Assembly (NCBI RefSeq): GCF_023369855.1
Contig: NZ_JAMBPP010000003.1
Coordinates: 295,768 to 359,767, forward strand
Reading direction: 5' to 3'
From: Actinotalea alkalitolerans
Lineage (GTDB): Bacteria > Actinomycetota > Actinomycetes > Actinomycetales > Cellulomonadaceae
Length of the DNA: 64,000 nucleotides
Shown: piece by piece, positions 27,633 through 36,081 of the stretch
Layout of the letters: each line of letters opens with the position of its first letter
How positions within the stretch are numbered: the stretch's first letter is position 1
Program-made: the position numbers and the translations under genes
Notes under the pieces: model-generated
Database searches by the model: none
Seen by the model: only the letters and a program-made list of their open reading frames with translations
Told to the model about the DNA's origin: nothing

Positions 27633-28658
27633 ATGCGCGCACGTCGTTCGACCCTTGCCCTCGTGGCGGCAGCAGCGCTCCTGCTGACCGCAGCCTGCGG
27701 GGAGGCCGGCTCGTCGAGCCCGGGCGGGACCGCGCCGAGCCCGACCGCCGAGGCGGGCACGGACGCCGACGCCCTGCAGGCGTGTGCGCCCGTGGCCGGC
27801 GACCAGCTCGTGGTGCTCGACGACGACCTGGGGCTCCAGACGGTCGACAACATCGTGCCCGCGGTCAACGCAGCGGCCGCCGAGACCTCGCCGGAGATCC
27901 TCGAGGTGCTCGACGAGGTCTCGGCGACGCTCGACACCGACACGTTGATCCAGCTCAACAAGGCCGTCGACGTGGACCGCCAGACCTCCTCCGAGGTGGC
28001 AGCGCAGTACCTCGAGGACCAGGGCCTGACGGACCGCGAGGACGTCGGGCAGGGCACCACCCTCGTCGTCGGTGCGGGGAACTTCTCCGAGAGCGCCACC
28101 CTCGCCGAGATCTACGCGGGCGCGCTGCGGGCCGCGGGATTCGACGCCTCGACGCAGACCATCGGCAACCGGGAGACCTACGAGCCGGCCCTCGAGCAGG
28201 GCGACCTCAGCGTCGTGCCGGAGTACGTCGGCACGCTCACCGAGTTCCTCAACAGCAAGGTCAACGGGGCCGACGCCCCGCCTGTGGCCAGCTCCGACCT
28301 GACCGAGACGATGCTCGGCCTGACCGCCCTCGGCGACGAGGTCGGTCTGCGGTTCGGTACCCCCGCCGATGCCCAGGACCAGAACGCCTTCGCGGTCACC
28401 ACCGCCTTCGCCGACGAGTACGGCGTCACGACGCTCAGCGAGCTGGCCGAGACGTGCGGTGAGCTGGTGCTCGGAGGTCCGCCCGAGTGCCCCGAGCGTC
28501 CGTTCTGCCAGCCCGGCCTGGAGGAGGTCTACGGCCTGCAGGTCGCAGAGTTCACCTCGCTCGACGCGGGAGGGCCGCTGACCAAGACCGCCCTCCAGCA
28601 GGGGCAGATCGCCGTCGGCCTGGTCTTCTCCTCCGACGCCGCCCTGGCCGACGGCTGA
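27633..28658 (+). CDS. Osmoprotectant-binding lipoprotein, circularly permuted OpuAC domain
   Basis: 341 residues with lipobox LLTAACGEA (Cys about 22) for membrane anchoring. From about residue 140 it follows the start of an OpuAC/ProX domain (TLVVGAGNFSESATLAEIYAG, YEPALEQGDLSVVPEYVGTL, NAFAVTTAFADEYGVTTLSELAE, GQIAVGLVFSSDAAL) but stops right after VFSSDAALADG. The piece that should follow there (VVLDDDLGLQTVDNIVPAVN, LDEVSATLDTDTLIQLNKAV, EVAAQYLEDQGL) is found instead at residues about 58-135, ahead of the main domain. The order fits a circular permutation that keeps the two-lobe fold. It is the fourth component of the transporter at 24932-27483. Confidence 0.88.
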   Translation: MRARRSTLALVAAAALLLTAACGEAGSSSPGGTAPSPTAEAGTDADALQACAPVAGDQLVVLDDDLGLQTVDNIVPAVNAAAAETSPEILEVLDEVSATLDTDTLIQLNKAVDVDRQTSSEVAAQYLEDQGLTDREDVGQGTTLVVGAGNFSESATLAEIYAGALRAAGFDASTQTIGNRETYEPALEQGDLSVVPEYVGTLTEFLNSKVNGADAPPVASSDLTETMLGLTALGDEVGLRFGTPADAQDQNAFAVTTAFADEYGVTTLSELAETCGELVLGGPPECPERPFCQPGLEEVYGLQVAEFTSLDAGGPLTKTALQQGQIAVGLVFSSDAALADG

Positions 28659-28688
28659 GGCGTCCCGGACGAGGCGACGCAGACCGGG

Positions 28689-30137
28689 CTAGAGGCCGTA
28701 CTCCTCGAGGAGGCGCAGCCAGATCTCGCTGACCGTCGGGTAGGCGGGCACGGCGTGCCACAGGCGGTCGAGCGGGACCTCGCCGACCACGGCGACGGTG
28801 GCGGCGTGCAGCAGCTCGGCGACCTCGGGACCCACGAAGGTCGCACCGAGCAGCACCTCACGATGGGTGTCGACGACCATCGCGGCCGTTCCCTCGTAGC
28901 CGTCCGCGGACACGGCGGCTCCGGCCACCGCACCCAGCGAGAGCTGCACCTTGCGGACGGGGTAGCCGGCGGCACGAGCCTGCGCCTCGGTGAGCCCGAC
29001 GGTCGCGACCTCGGGCCGGGTGAAGACGACCTGCGGGACCGCGTGGTGGTCGGCGGTGGCCCGGTAGCGGCTCCACGGGTGGGCTGCGTCGGCCGCTCGT
29101 CGCTGCCCACCGAAGCGGGCGGCCACGACGTCCCCGGCCACACGGGCGTCGTACTTGCCCTGGTGCGTGGTCGCGACCCGCCCGGTCACGTCGCCCGCCG
29201 CGTAGAGCCACCCGTCCTTGACCCCGTTGACCCGCATCGAGTCGTCGACGGTCAGCGGCTCGCCGGGGACGAGCCCGATCGCCTCGAGCCCGAGGTCAGT
29301 GGTGGCCGCCCGGCGCCCGGCAGCCACGAGGACCTCGGCCGCGAGCATGGGCTCGCCGTCACTCAGGGTGAGCCTCACCTGCCCGTCGACGCGTTCGACC
29401 TGCGTGACCTCGGTCGAGAACCGCAGGTGGACCCCCAGACCGACGAGACCCGCGGCCACCGCACGGCCCGCGAACGGCTCGGTCCCGGAGAGCAGCCGGT
29501 CACCGCGTACCAGCAGCGTGACCCTCGTCCCGAGGTCGCTGAAGGCAGTGGCCATCTCGACCGCGACCACACCACCGCCGATCACCGCGAGAGACTCGGG
29601 GATGTCCTGGACCGCGGTGGCCTCGCGGCTCGTCCACGGTGGGGATGCCACGAGTCCAGGCACGTCGGGGAGCACGGGCTCGCTGCCTGTGGCGAGCACC
29701 ACGGCGTGCTTGGCCTCGAGGATGCTCACGCCACCGTCGGCTCCGGTGACCTCGACCCGACGCGGTCCCACCACGCGTGCGTGCCCACGAATCAGCTCGA
29801 TGCCTGCGCCCTCGAGCCAGGAGACCTGGCTGGCGTCGTCCCAGTGGCTCGCGAACCCATCACGGCGGGCGAGGACCGCAGCACGGTCCATGCCTCCGGT
29901 GACCGCCTGCGCCGCACCGTCGACCGCCCGCGCGGCGGCGAGGACCGCACCCGGACGCAGCAGCGCCTTGGACGGCATGCAGGCCCAGTACGAGCACTCC
30001 CCCCCGACCAGCTCGGACTCGACGAGGATCACCTCGAGGCCGGTGCGCCCTGCACGGTCGGCGACGTTCTCACCCACCGCACCACCACCGACCACGACGA
30101 CGTCGCAGGTGCGGGCCGTGGGCTCCGTGCCGGTCAT
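28689..30137 (-). CDS. FAD-dependent pyridine nucleotide-disulfide oxidoreductase
   Basis: 482 residues of the class I flavin disulfide reductase family (mercuric reductase/LPD-like). FAD-binding CDVVVVGGGAVGENVADRA (GxGxxG), redox pair GGECSYWACMPSK (Cys 48 and 53, CxxxxC), NAD-binding SLAVIGGGVVAVEMATAF, FAD-binding LYAAGDVTG, and a C-terminal dimerisation domain. The motif SYWACMPSK in place of LNVGCIPSK separates it from lipoamide dehydrogenase, and the C-terminal His-x4-Glu pair is not evident (LDRLWHAVPAYPTVSEIW is close). The substrate is therefore unclear; the N-terminal HMA domain of MerA is absent. ATG at 30137. Confidence 0.88.
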   Translation of the reverse strand: MTGTEPTARTCDVVVVGGGAVGENVADRAGRTGLEVILVESELVGGECSYWACMPSKALLRPGAVLAAARAVDGAAQAVTGGMDRAAVLARRDGFASHWDDASQVSWLEGAGIELIRGHARVVGPRRVEVTGADGGVSILEAKHAVVLATGSEPVLPDVPGLVASPPWTSREATAVQDIPESLAVIGGGVVAVEMATAFSDLGTRVTLLVRGDRLLSGTEPFAGRAVAAGLVGLGVHLRFSTEVTQVERVDGQVRLTLSDGEPMLAAEVLVAAGRRAATTDLGLEAIGLVPGEPLTVDDSMRVNGVKDGWLYAAGDVTGRVATTHQGKYDARVAGDVVAARFGGQRRAADAAHPWSRYRATADHHAVPQVVFTRPEVATVGLTEAQARAAGYPVRKVQLSLGAVAGAAVSADGYEGTAAMVVDTHREVLLGATFVGPEVAELLHAATVAVVGEVPLDRLWHAVPAYPTVSEIWLRLLEEYGL

Positions 30138-30340
30138 GAGACTCCTCAGGTCGGGGGCGGGACTGCGACTCCATGGTCACCTCTCGCCGGCGCCGGCGCA
30201 CCCCTGGACGGGCGTGTCGCCCTGTCGGGGTCACGGATCTCGGCTCTCAGGCTGCGGATCGGGGCATCTGGCCCCACCCTTGACCCATGGCCGGAGCGGC
30301 GGGAGCCACACCCGGGGGGGATCGATCAGCAGGAGTCAGA

Positions 30341-30712
30341 ATGAGCCGGAGGTTCCGCGCGACACCGCGATGCATCTCGCAGAGCAGGCACTGGGTGCTG
30401 GCCCAGGCTGAGCGGCAGGGGATGGCAGCGGACACCCGCCGCACCGTGGAGCTGCTCACGAGCGAGCTCGTGACCAACGCCGTCAAGTACGGTCCGCCCG
30501 GGGGCGTCATCACCGTGGAGACCTTCACCGGTGCCTCCGGCTTCAGCGTCTCGGTCAGTGACGACAGCCCCGAGCACCCTGTGCTGCGCAACCCTCCCTC
30601 GACGGGCCCCGGCGGGCGAGGGGTCCAGCTCGTCTCCCGGCTGGCGTCACGCTGGGGAGTGGACAGCCACCCGGCGAACGGCAAGTCGGTGTGGTTCCAG
30701 GTCGCCCTCTGA
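30341..30712 (+). CDS. Small HATPase protein (anti-sigma factor kinase type)
   Basis: 123 residues consisting of one GHKL ATP-binding domain: ELLTSELVTNAVKYGPPG (N box), VSDDSPEHP (G1) and GGRGVQLVSRLASRWGV (G2). This form, common in actinobacteria, acts as an RsbW/SpoIIAB-like serine kinase or a regulatory ATPase without a His phosphoacceptor. AGGAG precedes ATG 30341 at 7 nt. A GAF-histidine kinase follows after 68 bp on the same strand; a STAS protein that could be its partner is at 21954. Confidence 0.87.
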   Translation: MSRRFRATPRCISQSRHWVLAQAERQGMAADTRRTVELLTSELVTNAVKYGPPGGVITVETFTGASGFSVSVSDDSPEHPVLRNPPSTGPGGRGVQLVSRLASRWGVDSHPANGKSVWFQVAL

Positions 30713-30780
30713 GCTCTGAGCGCCGAGGTCGGCACGCCGCTCACGTCGACGGCGCTCGCGCGCGGTGGCAGGCTCAGTGC

Positions 30781-31986
30781 GTGGGGACCGTGAGCGCGGG
30801 CGACCCCCTCGACGAGCGCGTCGAGGGGTACGGCGTGGTGGTCGCTCCTCCGCGTCGTGACCTGCAGGCGCTCGTCGAGCTCGCAGCAGAGATCTGCGGG
30901 GTGCCGACCGCGGCGATCAACATGGTGACCGCCACCGAGCAGCATCAGATCGCCACGGCGGGATTCGAGCCGTCGATCTGCGCCCGAGCCGACTCGATGT
31001 GCGCGGCGGTCCTGGAGGACGCCGGCACGGTGATGGTTGCCGACGCCCGGTCGGACGACCGGTTCCGCACCAACCCGTTCGTCGACGGGACCCTCGGGGA
31101 CGTGCGCTTCTACGCCTCGGCGCCGCTGGTCACCCCCGAGGGAACCGTCCTGGGCCGGTTGTGCGTCTTCGACTCCGAGCCTCGGGAGATCACGGCCCGC
31201 CAGCGTGAGGTCCTGACCCAGCTCGCCCAGCGGGTGGTGGACGTCTTGGAGCTGGGGCGGCGCACCCGTCAGCTCGAGCAGACCGTCGCCGAGCTGACCA
31301 CGGCCCGCAACGAGCTGCGCCGGTCCAACCGGCTCCTCGCCCTCTTCGCCGGGCAGATCAGCCACGACCTGCGCACCCCGCTGACCGCGATCCTCGCGAA
31401 CACCGAGATGCTGGCACTCGAGCCCCAGGTCGCCCAGGACGAGAACCTCAGCGAGCTGGTCGACGCCACGCTCCAGAGCGGGCGCCGGATGTCGACCCTG
31501 ATCCGCGAGATCCTTGCCCACGCCCGCGTCGGCGCCGAGCTCAAGCGCACCTCCGTCGATCTCGCCTCCCTGGTCGAGATGGTCCTGGAAGACCTCGGTC
31601 CTCAGGTCCATGAACGGGACGCCCGGATCGAGGTCGGCCCGCTGCCCACGGTCACGGGCGACGTCCACCAGCTGTACGGGGTGTTCCTCAACCTGCTGAG
31701 CAACGCCCTGAAGTTCACGCGGCCGGGCACAGCACCGCAGGTCGAGGTGACCGCCACGCGACGGGACGACGGCTGGCGGGTCTCGGTGACCGACCACGGT
31801 GCCGGGATACCGGCCGAGGCCGTCGAGGAGGTCTTCACCCTGCACGCCCAGGCACGGCCGAGCCTGGGTGGCAGCGGGATCGGCCTGGCCACCGCGCGGC
31901 GCGTCGTGGAGGCGCACGGGGGAACCATCGGCGCGGACGTCAGCACCCCGGGCCGGACGACCGTGTGGTTCGACCTGCCGGACTGA
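30781..31986 (+). CDS. Soluble GAF-domain sensor histidine kinase
   Basis: 401 residues without TM helices. GAF domain about 20-155 (LAAEICGVPTAAINMVTA, CARADSMCAAVL, MVADARSDDRFRTNPFV, FYASAPLVTPEG), a coiled-coil linker (about 160-185), HisKA with GQISHDLRTPLTAIL (phospho-His about 195), and HATPase_c with FLNLLSNALKFTRPG, DHGAGIP and GGSGIGLATARRVVEAHGG. No response regulator is adjacent, so it is an orphan. The GAF family resembles those in phytochrome-like or redox sensors, but the bilin or haem ligand cannot be told. The GTG at 30781 is the likely start, with a GTG at 30790 as alternative. Confidence 0.87.
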   Translation: MGTVSAGDPLDERVEGYGVVVAPPRRDLQALVELAAEICGVPTAAINMVTATEQHQIATAGFEPSICARADSMCAAVLEDAGTVMVADARSDDRFRTNPFVDGTLGDVRFYASAPLVTPEGTVLGRLCVFDSEPREITARQREVLTQLAQRVVDVLELGRRTRQLEQTVAELTTARNELRRSNRLLALFAGQISHDLRTPLTAILANTEMLALEPQVAQDENLSELVDATLQSGRRMSTLIREILAHARVGAELKRTSVDLASLVEMVLEDLGPQVHERDARIEVGPLPTVTGDVHQLYGVFLNLLSNALKFTRPGTAPQVEVTATRRDDGWRVSVTDHGAGIPAEAVEEVFTLHAQARPSLGGSGIGLATARRVVEAHGGTIGADVSTPGRTTVWFDLPD

Positions 31987-32292
31987 CGACGCGTGTATGG
32001 CGCAGGTGCGCTCCTGACGACGCCGCGCCGGCGTCGCGACGTGCTGGGCAGGCCGGTCACCGCCGACCACCGGCCAGGTCCTGCTCTCACAGATGGGGCG
32101 GGCGCACCACGACCGCCAGGCGCGCGACGGTGAGGCCTGAGATCACGACCAGGTCGAGCGGCGTCATCGGTGCCGGGTGGAGGATCACGGCCCACCACCG
32201 CGGGGGTCCCACCAAGGGGACCCCGTGCCACCCACGCAGCGGCGACACCTCCGACCTCCGCGTGGAGCCTGCGAGTGTCCGGGGCTGCCACC
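31987..32292. other. Intergenic stretch without a recognisable gene
   Basis: Between the histidine kinase stop and the terminator of tRNA-Lys. Short open frames on both strands lack ribosome sites or protein-like composition, and one runs into the tRNA. No repeats or clear promoter seen. Confidence 0.6.
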
Positions 32293-32335
32293 CAAGAGAA
32301 AAGGCCCCTGATCCGCGTCGCCGCAGGTCAAGGGC
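32293..32335 (-). terminator. Rho-independent terminator of tRNA-Lys
   Basis: On the minus strand GCCCTTGA (32335-32328) pairs with TCAGGGGC (32311-32304), one G-T pair, around a 16-nt loop, followed by a pyrimidine-rich CTTTTCTCTT run. It begins 8 bp after the encoded CCA of tRNA-Lys. Confidence 0.75.
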
Positions 32336-32342
32336 TTCTCCG

Positions 32343-32418
<76 letters not shown>

Positions 32419-32490
32419 GCGGTGCACGAGGCTAGCACCGCCGAGCAGGTGCGGCGAAACTGGTGGCCGCCCTGCGCCGGGTGACCTGTG

Positions 32491-32781
32491 TCACTCCGTC
32501 GCGGTGGGGGCCTCCGGCTCCTCGTCGCCGTCCCACCAGGCGACCTCGGGCAGGCCCTCGTCCTGGAGGATCTCGGGCGAGGACGGCCCGTCCGGGGCCA
32601 CGAGGTCGGCGAGCAGCGCGAGCGGGACGTGCTCGGCGAGCAGCGCCATGACGTCCGACGAGGCCTCGGGCGCCGTCGGGTCCGGTTCCTGCGAAGGCTG
32701 CTCGTCCGACGTCCCCGCCGGGGTCGGGCCCGCCGTGGTGTCGTCACCTGAATGCGGCGTGACGTCCTGGTCCACGACCAT
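32491..32781 (-). CDS. Acidic small protein, unknown function
   Basis: 96 residues. The N-terminal 50 are Asp/Glu/Pro/Ser-rich and disordered; the second half has a compact segment (VMALLAEHVPLALLADLVAP, SPEILQDEGLPEVAWWDGDEE). I do not recognise a named family, although this EILxxEGLP-WW ending looks like a conserved actinobacterial small protein. AGGTGGG precedes ATG 32781; an upstream in-frame start at 32835 would add 18 residues. It is divergent from the peroxiredoxin gene across 185 bp. Confidence 0.6.
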   Translation of the reverse strand: MVVDQDVTPHSGDDTTAGPTPAGTSDEQPSQEPDPTAPEASSDVMALLAEHVPLALLADLVAPDGPSSPEILQDEGLPEVAWWDGDEEPEAPTATE

Positions 32782-32966
32782 CACCCACCTGCTCTCGTCA
32801 TGGCAGCACAGGCGCTGCTCGTCACACCGCACCATCCGGCGGCCCGATGCGCAAGAGGTGTCCGCGGGAGAACAGGACGAACCGGTCGGATCCGCCCCGC
32901 GAGCGGCAACCGGCGGCTGGCTGGGTACGCTGAGCAGCCCGTCCTTGAGGAGATCTGAGGAGATCC

Positions 32967-33434
32967 ATGAGCCGTCTCGCCATCGGTGACCACGCCCCCG
33001 ATTTCACCCTTCTCACCGCCGACGGCGGTCAGGTCGCCCTGGCAGGTCTGCGCGGTCAGAAGGTCGTCATCTTCTTCTTCCCCGCGGCGATGACGCCAGG
33101 CTGCACGACCCAGGCCTGCGACTTCCGCGACTCGCTCTCCGCGTTGCGGAAGGCCGGGTACACGGTGCTGGGCATCTCCCCCGACCCTGTCGACAAGCTC
33201 GCGGAGTTCACCGCGACCGCCGAGCTCACCTACCCGCTGGCCTCGGACGCCGACCGGTCGGTGCTGAGCGCGTACGGCGCCTTCGGCGAGAAGAAGCTGT
33301 ACGGCAAGACGGTCACCGGGGTGATCCGTTCGACCGTGGTGGTGGACGCCGACGGGCGCGTCGAGCTCGCCCAGTACAACGTCAAGGCCACCGGTCACGT
33401 CGCCAAGCTGCTGCGCGACCTCGGCCTCGCCTGA
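32967..33434 (+). CDS. bcp: Thioredoxin-dependent thiol peroxidase (Bcp/PrxQ)
   Basis: 155 residues, standard length. Reduces H2O2 and organic hydroperoxides using thioredoxin. The motif FFPAAMTPGCTTQACDFRDS carries the peroxidatic Cys (about 47) and resolving Cys five residues later (about 52), the alpha-2 type resolving position. GDHAPDFTLL, GISPDPVDKL and YGAFGEKKLYGK are typical. GAGGAGATCC precedes ATG 32967, itself a partial duplication of the preceding GAGGAGATC. A TACGCT box at about 32928 could be a -10. The thioredoxin at 35585 is a plausible reductant. Confidence 0.95.
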   Translation: MSRLAIGDHAPDFTLLTADGGQVALAGLRGQKVVIFFFPAAMTPGCTTQACDFRDSLSALRKAGYTVLGISPDPVDKLAEFTATAELTYPLASDADRSVLSAYGAFGEKKLYGKTVTGVIRSTVVVDADGRVELAQYNVKATGHVAKLLRDLGLA

Positions 33435-33492
33435 CACCGTCGCTGTGGCGGGGCAGGTCGGTGGCTGCGCCAGGTCGTAGGCTCAGCACCGA

Positions 33493-33577
33493 GCGCGAGT
33501 GGCGAAATCGGCAGACGCGCCAGGTTTAGGTCCTGGTGCCTTCGGGCGTGCGGGTTCGACTCCCGCCTCGCGCACCA
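33493..33577 (+). tRNA. tRNA-Leu (anticodon TAG)
   Basis: Class II tRNA with a long variable arm (TGCCTTCGGGCGT). Acceptor GCGCGAG pairs with CTCGCGC, anticodon loop TTTAGGT between CCAGG and CCTGG gives TAG, discriminator A and encoded CCA. A TAGGCT -10-like box is 10-15 bp upstream. Confidence 0.97.
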
Positions 33578-33595
33578 CCGTGATGACGGACGGGC

Positions 33596-35542
33596 TCAGG
33601 TCGTCGCGTGGACGACCCTCAGCCACCGGATGCCGTGCGCAGGGAGCACCAGGCCATCGGTCAGGTCGCGCCGCTGTCCGGTGAGCAGGTCCTCGGCGTC
33701 GGGCGGCAGCCCCGAGAGCGTCAGCGCGTCGACCGACTGCTCGTCGTCGGCGAAGTTCGCGACCACAAGGACGGTCGACCTCCGGTCACCGTCCTTGCCG
33801 GGCCGCTGGTAGGCGAGCAGGTGAGGGTTCTTGGCGTCGAAGGGCACCAGTGTCCCGCCGGCCAGCTCGTCGGTACGGCGGCGCACCTCGACCAGGTGCC
33901 GCAGCCCCCGGAAGATCCGGCCGGCATCCGTCGTGGGGTCCAGCCGCTGGGCGTACGCCCGGGCGGGGTAGGGCGGGCGGTTGACCCACCGGCTGTCCCC
34001 TGCGTGGCCGGGGTCGTCGAGATACCCGTAGTCGTTGAGCTGACCGACCTCGTCGCCGAGGTAGAGCAGCGGCAGACCGCCGGTGGACAGGATGATCGAG
34101 TGCGCCAGCAGGATCCTGTCCACGGCCCCCGCGTCCTGGGCCTCGAGACCCGCGAGGGACGCAGTCGTCCCGGCGATGCGGCAGTCCCCCGTGCGGGGGT
34201 TGTCCTGGAAGGGCACCCCTCGGGCGAACGAGCCGGGGAACCTGTTGACGAAGAACTGGTTGAGGAACCGGCGGTGGGCGGCGCCGTCGATCCCGAGCTC
34301 GGCGGCGTCCTCGTCGGCGAAGGTCCACCCGATGTCGTCGTGGCTGCGGACGTAGTTGACCCAGGCCGTCCCCGGCGGCAGGGCGTGCCGGCGTTCGAGA
34401 GCCTGCTGGAGCAGCCGGGCGTCGCGGGTCGCGAGCGAGCTCCAGATGAGGGCCATCTGCAGGGGGTTGTAGCTGATCTGGCACTCCTGCGGCGAGATGT
34501 ACCCGATCACCTCGTCCGGATGGACGATCGCCTCGGACTTGAACAGCACCGCCGGTGCCGCGATCCGCAGCGCCGCGTTGAACGCCTGGATGAGCAGGTG
34601 AGCCTGGGGCAGCGACTCGCACGAGGTGCCCAGCTGCTTCCAGATGAACGCGACGGCGTCCATCCGCAGGACGTCGATCCCCTGGTTGGCCAGGAACAGC
34701 ATCTCGCCGGCCATGGCCCGGAAGACTGCCGGGTTGGAGTAGTTGAGGTCCCACTGGAAGCTGTGGAAGGTGGCCCAGACCCATCGGCCGGTCCGTGAGC
34801 CGTCCGGGGCGTCGGGCATCGGCACGAACGCCCCGGGGTGGTCGTCGGGGAACACCTCGCGGACCGTCCGCTCATAGGCATCGGGCATCTGGCGGTCGGG
34901 GAACACCCAGTAGAAGTCCTCGTGCTCCTTCTCGCCTGCGAGCGCCCGCCGGGCCCACTCGTGCTCGTCCGAGGTGTGGTTGAAGATGAAGTCCACGACC
35001 AGCGCGATGCCGCTGGCACGCAGCTCGGCCGCGAGGGCGGCCAGCTGGTCCATGTCGCCCAACGCGGGGTTCACGGCACGGTAGCTGGACACCGCGTACC
35101 CGCCGTCGGAGTTCGGTTCGGGCGCCTCGAACAGGGGCATCAGGTGCAGGTACGTCAGTCCCAGCTCCCGCAGGTACGGGATGCGGTCCCGGACACCCTG
35201 GAGGTCGGTCGCGTACCGGTCGACGTAGCAGACACCTCCGAGCATCTGGTTCGAGGCGAACCAGGTGGGTTCGGCCTCGCGCGCGGCGTCCACGGCCTTG
35301 AGCTCGGCCGGTCGCTCCTGCCAGCTCGTGGCGAGCTGGCCGGCGAGCAGCGCGAGCTCACGGGAGGTGCGCTCGCTGGTGCCGTAGACCTCGGTGAAGA
35401 GCCGCTCGAGCCGACCGAGCTCACGATCGACGCGAACCAGGAGGGTCGACCACTCCTGCGGGGTCGTCGCCGGGAGCCGCGCCCCCTCGATGGCGGCCAT
35501 CGCGGCCGTGCGGGGCGAGGGTGCGGACGGCTGGGTGCTCAC
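33596..35542 (-). CDS. ams: Amylosucrase (GH13_4)
   Basis: 648 residues. Converts sucrose to an alpha-1,4-glucan plus fructose. The N-terminal helical domain (about 1-90) typical of amylosucrases precedes the (beta/alpha)8 barrel. Conserved regions: DFIFNHTSDEHEWA, VLRMDAVAFIWKQLGTSCES (nucleophile Asp 295), FKSEAIVHPDEVIGYI (acid/base Glu 337) and VNYVRSHDDIGWTF (Asp 402). The GTSCESLPQAH and ECQISYNPLQMALIWSSLATR segments are diagnostic of amylosucrase over other GH13 sucrose hydrolases. GTG start at 35542 with a weak ribosome site; an ATG 14 codons downstream is an alternative. No glycogen genes adjoin it. Confidence 0.94.
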   Translation of the reverse strand: MSTQPSAPSPRTAAMAAIEGARLPATTPQEWSTLLVRVDRELGRLERLFTEVYGTSERTSRELALLAGQLATSWQERPAELKAVDAAREAEPTWFASNQMLGGVCYVDRYATDLQGVRDRIPYLRELGLTYLHLMPLFEAPEPNSDGGYAVSSYRAVNPALGDMDQLAALAAELRASGIALVVDFIFNHTSDEHEWARRALAGEKEHEDFYWVFPDRQMPDAYERTVREVFPDDHPGAFVPMPDAPDGSRTGRWVWATFHSFQWDLNYSNPAVFRAMAGEMLFLANQGIDVLRMDAVAFIWKQLGTSCESLPQAHLLIQAFNAALRIAAPAVLFKSEAIVHPDEVIGYISPQECQISYNPLQMALIWSSLATRDARLLQQALERRHALPPGTAWVNYVRSHDDIGWTFADEDAAELGIDGAAHRRFLNQFFVNRFPGSFARGVPFQDNPRTGDCRIAGTTASLAGLEAQDAGAVDRILLAHSIILSTGGLPLLYLGDEVGQLNDYGYLDDPGHAGDSRWVNRPPYPARAYAQRLDPTTDAGRIFRGLRHLVEVRRRTDELAGGTLVPFDAKNPHLLAYQRPGKDGDRRSTVLVVANFADDEQSVDALTLSGLPPDAEDLLTGQRRDLTDGLVLPAHGIRWLRVVHATT

Positions 35543-35584
35543 GCGGCAAGACTACGGACACCGGGTCGGGACCGCCGACGCGCC

Positions 35585-35977
35585 TCAGGTGGCGGGGGTG
35601 CCGTTCTCGGGTGCACCGTCCTGGAGCGCGGCGAGCTGCGCGCGGACGTCGTCCATGTCCAGGCCCCTGACAGCTGCGACGACCTGCTCGAGCGCGGGCT
35701 TGGGCAGGGCACCGGGCTGGGAGAAGACCAGGATCCCCTCACGGAAGGCCATCAGGGTGGGGATCGAGGTGATGCCCGCGACGGCGGCCAGGCTCTGCTC
35801 GGCCTCGGTGTCGACCTTCGCGTGCACGACGTCAGGGTGCTCCTCGGCGTGCTCCTCGAAGACCGGCGCGAAGCGCTTGCAGGGGCCGCACCACTCAGCC
35901 CAGAAGTCGACCAGGACGATGTCGTTCCCGGTCACGGTCTGCTCGAAGGTTTCCTCGGTGAGATCAACGGTGGGCAT
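35585..35977 (-). CDS. trxA: Thioredoxin
   Basis: 130 residues: a thioredoxin fold (1-105) with VLVDFWAEWCGPCKRFAPVF (WCGPCK active site), cis-Pro in SIPTLMAFREG, and a 25-residue C-terminal extension (DMDDVRAQLAALQDG) as in many actinobacterial thioredoxins. GGAGAGGAA precedes ATG 35977. It lies upstream of and co-directional with the amylosucrase gene (42 bp apart). It may serve as reductant for the nearby Bcp. Confidence 0.94.
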   Translation of the reverse strand: MPTVDLTEETFEQTVTGNDIVLVDFWAEWCGPCKRFAPVFEEHAEEHPDVVHAKVDTEAEQSLAAVAGITSIPTLMAFREGILVFSQPGALPKPALEQVVAAVRGLDMDDVRAQLAALQDGAPENGTPAT

Positions 35978-36081
35978 GGGTTCCTCTCCGGCGGTGAGCC
36001 GAGGCTGGCGGTCGACTGGGTTCCTCTTGGTGGTCAACAGCGTGCCGCGGGCAGTATTCCGGCACCGGTAGCCTCGGCTGC

